Shown: piece after piece, positions 4,872 through 9,261 of the stretch
Position numbering within the stretch: the first letter of the stretch is position 1
Layout: every line of letters starts with the position of its first letter
DNA from: Planctomycetota bacterium
Lineage (GTDB): Bacteria > Planctomycetota > Planctomycetia > Pirellulales > Pirellulaceae
Assembly: GCA_024277285.1 (NCBI GenBank)
Contig: JAJRVM010000004.1
Coordinates: 1 to 9,261 of the forward strand
Length of the DNA stretch: 9,261 nucleotides
Direction of reading: 5' to 3'
Notes under the pieces: generated by a model
Database searches by the model: none
What the model was told of the DNA's origin: nothing
Seen by the model: the letters and a program-made list of their open reading frames with translations, nothing else
Program-made: the position numbers and the translations under genes

Positions 4872-6971
4872 TTTACTCGTTCGGAAAATGTCAATCTTTG
4901 TTTCCAGGCACTTTCGCATCGAGAGATCGTTCGCTCCAATGTCGTAGTAACTATTCGGCTTCTGGTAGAAGTCGAGGCCGCGACCGATCTTGATGGTCCA
5001 ACCGTTGTCGATGCGGATTTCTCGATCGTGCATGTTGGGGTTCAGCTTGACGTCAAGCTCGATGTCAACTTCCAGTAAGCTTTGCACGAGGTCATCGAGC
5101 ATTTCCGCTGTCTTCTTGAACGCTTCGGCATCGTCACAACTGGTAATCAACTTGATCTTCTTGACGTTGGATGTCTTTGCGATCGCCTCACAAAGCCGCA
5201 CGAAATTGTGCACTTGGTGCGTCAGGCGGATGTAGGGATCTTCAACGACAACTTCCTTTGCAGCGTCCAGATAAGGGCTGAACAAGGACTCGAAAGTGTG
5301 GCCACGGTCGCCGTAGAAAACCGTGAAGTGTTGTTCTTTTGGCTCGGGTTTCGCGGACGGTTCATCTGCGCCGGTGAGTGTCGCACTCACTTCGGCCGAG
5401 GGGGCGACGGTTTTCGCGGTGGGCGCCGTTGCTGTTGGCGCTTTCGATGGTTTACCCTTTCTTGTTTGCCCCACGTCCGTCAGTTCGAGTGACCGTCGTT
5501 CTGGGTCGAGCGTTGCCATGGCACCTATCGATTCCGGGCAGTTTACGACGACCTCTTTTCCTGCAGAATCGAGATACGAGAGGTCGATCAGCGCGAATTC
5601 GTCGTCGGGCTTTCGCTTGTTCATTTGCTCTTTGACTCGGCGGCGCCCTTCCAAAGCGTATTCCAAGTACTCGTTAAACTCTTGTTCGTCAGGTGTGCCA
5701 TCGGGGTGAAGGAGTTTCACGAGCGCACAGACCGTTTTCTTAATGCCCTTTTCGTCGCGTCCTTCGACTGCCGAGCCAAACGTGATGCGGCGGCTGACTT
5801 CTTCGTAACGATTTGTGTGTTTGAATTGGTAGTGGAAGGCTTCCGCGATGTAGTCCGTGATAAAGCCGTAATTGTTCGTCAGAAACTCCGAACTGTTCTT
5901 CGGCATTTCCCAACCAGGTAGGTAATAGGCGAACCGATCCATTACCGCCAAGTCGAATTCTTTGGGTAACGGGACAAAGAGATCAAACTTTGTGGAATTA
6001 ACGAGCTGTTGGATGGAATGGTCGATATTTCCAACGAACGCCATACTCGCATCGGCAATGACTTCGACGCCTCTCGAGAAGCGACCGTTGGCCAGGAAGT
6101 CTTTCATGATCTGGATCGTGTCCGGGTCCTTGATCTTGATGCCGGCGACTTCGTCGAATGCGATCGTGTCCCAGAAACCAACGAGTCCGACCCGTCTGCG
6201 GGCGTTGTTGTAAAACAGTGATGCTTTCGTGGCTTGCCCACCACTGATGAGTGTCGAGTAAGGGGAGAATTCGCTGTAGAAATACGACTTGCCCGTGCCG
6301 CGTGGGCCGAGCTCGATAAAGTTGTAGTTGGGTTCAACCAAGGGCGCAAGTCGAGCCATGAAGTGGAATTTCTGGCGTTGTTCGAGTTTGCTTGGCTCCA
6401 GGCCGACAGATCGCAGTACAACATCCAACCACTCGTTACGAGTAAACTTCGTGCGGCCTTCCTGGTAAGCGTCGAAATTAAATCTGCTCAGCTGAATCGG
6501 GCGCATGTCTTCGACGTAGAACGCATAATCGTCGTCATCGACTTCGTTTGCAACCAGCGTCACCTCCGCCCATATGCCGCCTTCCAGGATTCGGTCGTTG
6601 TCACGGTAGAATTTTTCACCGACCGCGATGCGTTGCGAATTGAAATTTTCGAGGGCAGCCCAATGTCGTTTTTCTTTTTCCACGTATCGTACGTGAATCT
6701 TGTCGATGAAGCGATGTTTGCCTTTCGTTGCGACGCGCGACTGTGCCGCATTGGCTTCGTCGGGGCGAACGTAGTTGTCCTGCAAGGTCGCCAAGACGGC
6801 TTCGATACCCGCTTGGATTTCGGCATCATCGTCGCTGGCACAGTACCGGGCGAGCAGGAACTCCAGAACAAATGTCGGAACGTTCGTTCCTTTCTTGACG
6901 CGGTGAAGTAAGTCCTTGCGAACCACCTTGCCAGAGAACTCTTCATTTAGTTTCTTATCGAGCGTGTCCAT
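4869..6971 (-). CDS. brxL: BrxL AAA+ protein of BREX with MITD1-like C-terminal domain
   Basis: A 700-residue BREX core ATPase that acts in phage exclusion; studied BrxL proteins form DNA-binding AAA+ rings. An N-terminal region (1 to about 210) matches the BrxL layout (NEEFSGKVVRKDL near the start, TKFTRNEWLDVVL about 174-186). The AAA+ core carries Walker A GPRGTGKS (222-229), Walker B DTIAFDEVAG (268-277), a sensor-type FVGNIDHS (312-319) and DRFAYYLPGW (345-354). The core ends near 500, followed by an Ala/Thr/Pro/Lys-rich linker (about 501-547). Residues 548-697 then match MITD1's C-terminal PLD-like domain (VEDPYIR at 576-582, HDREIRIDNGW at 648-658, IKIGRGLDF at 660-668) rather than the Lon-protease-like domain of long BrxL proteins. 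The ATG lies 4 nt after the pglZ stop with no strong ribosome site, suggesting coupling. The stop lies inside a transposon target duplication. Confidence 0.94.
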   Translation of the reverse strand: MDTLDKKLNEEFSGKVVRKDLLHRVKKGTNVPTFVLEFLLARYCASDDDAEIQAGIEAVLATLQDNYVRPDEANAAQSRVATKGKHRFIDKIHVRYVEKEKRHWAALENFNSQRIAVGEKFYRDNDRILEGGIWAEVTLVANEVDDDDYAFYVEDMRPIQLSRFNFDAYQEGRTKFTRNEWLDVVLRSVGLEPSKLEQRQKFHFMARLAPLVEPNYNFIELGPRGTGKSYFYSEFSPYSTLISGGQATKASLFYNNARRRVGLVGFWDTIAFDEVAGIKIKDPDTIQIMKDFLANGRFSRGVEVIADASMAFVGNIDHSIQQLVNSTKFDLFVPLPKEFDLAVMDRFAYYLPGWEMPKNSSEFLTNNYGFITDYIAEAFHYQFKHTNRYEEVSRRITFGSAVEGRDEKGIKKTVCALVKLLHPDGTPDEQEFNEYLEYALEGRRRVKEQMNKRKPDDEFALIDLSYLDSAGKEVVVNCPESIGAMATLDPERRSLELTDVGQTRKGKPSKAPTATAPTAKTVAPSAEVSATLTGADEPSAKPEPKEQHFTVFYGDRGHTFESLFSPYLDAAKEVVVEDPYIRLTHQVHNFVRLCEAIAKTSNVKKIKLITSCDDAEAFKKTAEMLDDLVQSLLEVDIELDVKLNPNMHDREIRIDNGWTIKIGRGLDFYQKPNSYYDIGANDLSMRKCLETKIDIFRTSK
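4881..5330 (-). other. MIT_C (MITD1 C-terminal, PLD-like) domain of BrxL
   Basis: This DNA encodes BrxL residues 548-697. The blocks VEDPYIR, THQVHNFVRLCE, VKKIKLITS, HDREIRIDNGW, IKIGRGLDF and LETKIDIF occur in the same order and spacing as I recall for human MITD1, where the domain has a phospholipase-D-like fold, dimerises and binds acidic phospholipids during cytokinesis. Whether the bacterial copy binds membrane, DNA or another ligand, or cuts anything, cannot be told from sequence; only one HxR/HxK-like motif (HDR, 648-650) is seen. Confidence 0.9.
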
Positions 6972-6975
6972 GGTC

Positions 6976-9261
6976 TTACAGATAGTCCGTTTCCAGATTA
7001 AGTTTGCCGTACGTGTTCAAAGTTACGGGGTCGAGGGCCTTCAATGTGAACTTGCCTTCAAAGTCTTCATCCATTCGGATCGCGACTCGCAAGCCTTTGC
7101 CCGTTGGCAAGTGGAGCGTGCCGGTCGCCGGATCGACGGAGCCGCCAGGTTTTGCTTGCCCGACCACGTTCGCGTTCTTGTCGTGCGCCTCGATCAACAC
7201 TTCCACCTCGGCCTGCATGAACTCTAGCATTCCGTCCTTTTCGGGGATCGCGATGTCGATAACGGGAATTTGAGTTGTGATCTTCTTCGATTTGTAGCTG
7301 ATTTCCACCTTGAATTTCTCTGCTTTTTCCTTCGACGGGTTCCGTAGCTGAACGGAGATCACGGGAACGATACACTCCTGCAGCGATGCCCCGCCATGAA
7401 AATAAGAAATACCCGCACTGTACGTCACCATCCCTTTTGGGCCGGCGAATAGGCCAAAGTCGCCACGGATGCCGACGTGCTGCGCTGGAACCGCAAAGTT
7501 CCGCACATCTGCATCGCCTTCGCCGATCAGGCTTCGGTCGTGGAAGGTAATCCAATGGCCATGCGGCTTGCTGCCAACGTCACCGGGGCCTGCATGAGCG
7601 TTGATAAAGAACCCATGGTCCGTGGCGATGACCACGTCGTCGAAGCCTAGTTCACGCAATTTGTGCACTGCCACACGGAGTCGCTTGAGTTGCGTGGCAA
7701 CGTCCGACAAACCGGCCTCGAGCGAGGATTCGAACCGTTCGTCGATATCGTTCGTGCGGACGGCAAGCAATTCGACCGACTTATCGATTTTGTAGCGGGG
7801 CTTAATGAGTTCGTTTAGCTTGGCCTCGCCAAAGCGAGCTCCATAGCGGTCCTTCAGCACTGCGATCCGGTTTGATACGTTTTTTAGCTTCGCCTCGCCG
7901 AGCATGACGACGTAGTCATTGCCTTGTTTGTCTATCCGCAAGTCACTCTCGGCACCCGGCAGTAGGCTGGCCATACCCACCGGCGTCACGCTCGGAAGTT
8001 GAGCACACACCGCCTGCATTTCCACCTGGCCGTCATCACGCAGTTGCTTTTCCAAAGCCACTCCCAATTCGTATCGCAATGCATCGACCAGGATGTAAGC
8101 GATACGGCGGCCGCTTTCTCTTAGCATCGGTGCGACCAGTCGGTCGAACGTATTGGCGTTGGACGGCATGCCGGTGGCTGGCCAGCCGCTGGTTTCCAAG
8201 TGTTTCGCAAACATGCTCTGGACGCGTTCGATCAGCTTTTGGTAGGCCTTCTGTGCGGCGTCGACGATCTCTTGCATGACCTCAGTCGAGAGCAACCAGT
8301 CGGGCGCCGATTGCTCGAATTCTCGCTGCAAGCGGTCGACTTCGCGAAGACTGGCGATGTAGAAGTCGATCAGAGACTGTTGAGTCTTGCAATGCTCGGC
8401 CAATTGACGGTCGGCATCGTCACACGCTTCGATCAGGCTGAGTGCCGAGCGGAGTAGTTGCCATTGAGCCTGGCTTTCGCCCTTGCCGATCCAGACGCTG
8501 TAGGAATGGCGATCGAGAATTCCGCGGACATGGTCAACGGCGTCGCGTTTCAAAGCGTCAACAGCCAAAGCAAAGAAGGAACGCTCCTCGAAGGCAAACG
8601 TGTCTCGTTTGCCGAGGTCCTTGATTTCCGTACAGATGGTTGGCAACTGCAGGTCGGCTTCGATCTGTTCGGCGCGTTCGATGTAGACGCTTTGTGTGCG
8701 ACGATCGTTTCTGAGGCGTTCACACAGATCTTCGATCACAGGTCGAGCTTCTTCGGCTGCGCGAGGTACATCGCCCAAAACTTCGGGCAAGTCCGTGGGC
8801 AGGTCAAAAACGAATTCACTGTACAGTACGAATCGCCAAAGCTCGTCAGCGATGGCATTCCAGGTCTTGCCGCGCGTGATCAGCTTCAATCCAAGCGAAC
8901 TGGCCAGCAGCTCTTTGGCTTCCGCCACCCACGCGGCGCTCTCTTTCAGCCTTTTCTTCTTATTCTCTGACGGAGCGAGTAGATGAAAGAGCAAGTCACG
9001 AGCCGATTCAGCGTCAAGCGCGGCCTGGAGTTGTGGCCATCCGGCGCCACCGCCGATGGCGTCAATGACTTCGAAACTAGGGCTTGGGTTCTCACGGAAC
9101 ACCTGGCGTATCTGTGTGGTGTAATCGGCCTTGGCCTTTAAGCAGATGCTTTGGAGTTCGTCGCCATCGCCGCTGGGAAAGATTTCGCCGACGGTGCCGT
9201 AGATAGAGAACGGATCGCGTTGTCGATCTTCGTCCGTCAGTGGAGCGGCGGCCGGGACGTA
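6976..9261 (-). CDS. pglZ: PglZ, BREX alkaline-phosphatase-superfamily protein (N-terminus off window)
   Basis: The frame is open to the right edge, giving 761 visible residues and a TAA stop at 6978-6976. A GTG at 9102 is not the start, because the upstream 53 residues (YVPAAAPLTDEDRQ, later FSIYGTVGEIFPSGDGDE) are typical PglZ N-terminal sequence. PglZ is a core BREX protein with an alkaline-phosphatase fold that works with the methyltransferase and ATPase subunits. In visible-residue numbering the PglZ domain shows LVDALRYE (391-398, with the metal-binding Asp), SVTPVGM (424-430, with the likely Thr nucleophile), ATDHGFF (546-552, metal-binding DH) and YFHGGASLQE (620-629). An N-terminal helical region precedes this and a beta-rich C-terminal domain (about 650-761) follows. 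brxL starts 4 nt later. Only the first part is missing, perhaps several tens of residues. The PglZ subtype, and so the BREX type, is not assigned. Confidence 0.95.
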   Translation of the reverse strand, partial: YVPAAAPLTDEDRQRDPFSIYGTVGEIFPSGDGDELQSICLKAKADYTTQIRQVFRENPSPSFEVIDAIGGGAGWPQLQAALDAESARDLLFHLLAPSENKKKRLKESAAWVAEAKELLASSLGLKLITRGKTWNAIADELWRFVLYSEFVFDLPTDLPEVLGDVPRAAEEARPVIEDLCERLRNDRRTQSVYIERAEQIEADLQLPTICTEIKDLGKRDTFAFEERSFFALAVDALKRDAVDHVRGILDRHSYSVWIGKGESQAQWQLLRSALSLIEACDDADRQLAEHCKTQQSLIDFYIASLREVDRLQREFEQSAPDWLLSTEVMQEIVDAAQKAYQKLIERVQSMFAKHLETSGWPATGMPSNANTFDRLVAPMLRESGRRIAYILVDALRYELGVALEKQLRDDGQVEMQAVCAQLPSVTPVGMASLLPGAESDLRIDKQGNDYVVMLGEAKLKNVSNRIAVLKDRYGARFGEAKLNELIKPRYKIDKSVELLAVRTNDIDERFESSLEAGLSDVATQLKRLRVAVHKLRELGFDDVVIATDHGFFINAHAGPGDVGSKPHGHWITFHDRSLIGEGDADVRNFAVPAQHVGIRGDFGLFAGPKGMVTYSAGISYFHGGASLQECIVPVISVQLRNPSKEKAEKFKVEISYKSKKITTQIPVIDIAIPEKDGMLEFMQAEVEVLIEAHDKNANVVGQAKPGGSVDPATGTLHLPTGKGLRVAIRMDEDFEGKFTLKALDPVTLNTYGKLNLETDYL

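Noticed and set aside
5082..5921. Several plus-strand open frames within brxL
   Set aside because: They are antisense shadows of a clearly coding brxL frame; the same holds for plus-strand frames inside pglZ.
6976..9102. pglZ starting at the GTG at 9102
   Set aside because: The same frame continues upstream to the window edge with sequence typical of the PglZ N-terminus, so the true start is outside the window.

Overview
The window carries a defence-type island from a bacterium of moderate GC content. Planctomycetes are a plausible source, judged only from gene style, the GGCCC/GGGCC palindrome-rich intergenic element and the IS66-like ends; no rRNA or marker gene confirms this.

Right half (4869-9261, minus strand): the last two genes of a BREX phage-defence operon. 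pglZ (alkaline-phosphatase fold) enters through the right edge without its N-terminus and is followed after 4 nt by brxL. The BrxL is a variant. Its AAA+ core is intact, but after an Ala/Thr/Pro/Lys-rich linker the C-terminus is not the usual Lon-protease-like domain. It is a domain closely resembling the phospholipase-D-like C-terminal domain of eukaryotic MITD1 (MIT_C). The remaining BREX genes (brxC, pglX and others) would lie beyond the right edge, so the BREX type cannot be fixed.

Middle (4191-4868): a non-coding stretch of about 680 bp. Its right part is a 367-bp MITE-like element (4497-4863) with 14-bp terminal inverted repeats (13/14 identical), an imperfect 8-bp target duplication, a terminator-like end hairpin and a cluster of internal palindromes. 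It inserted exactly at the brxL stop codon. Its left part holds a stop-free minus-strand relic that I could not identify.

Left half: a plus-strand gene (2595-4190) encodes an RtcR-like sigma-54 activator with an N-terminal CARF-type sensor, an AAA+ domain with GAFTGA, and a Fis-type HTH. Divergent from it, a near-perfect -24/-12 sigma-54 promoter (2429-2444, minus strand) drives a leftward set of small genes: a frameshifted gene (1765-2371), a Cys-containing acidic protein (1329-1688), an EVE/PUA-like protein (592-1062), its coupled partner (104-592) and a gene running off the left edge. None of these is rtcA or rtcB. The 266-bp gap 1063-1328 holds no convincing gene.

Proposed working model (inference): a nucleotide or RNA-damage ligand binds the CARF domain, the activator fires the sigma-54 promoter, and the small EVE-containing operon is induced next to a BREX locus. 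Whether the two modules cooperate or are only co-located is not shown by the sequence.
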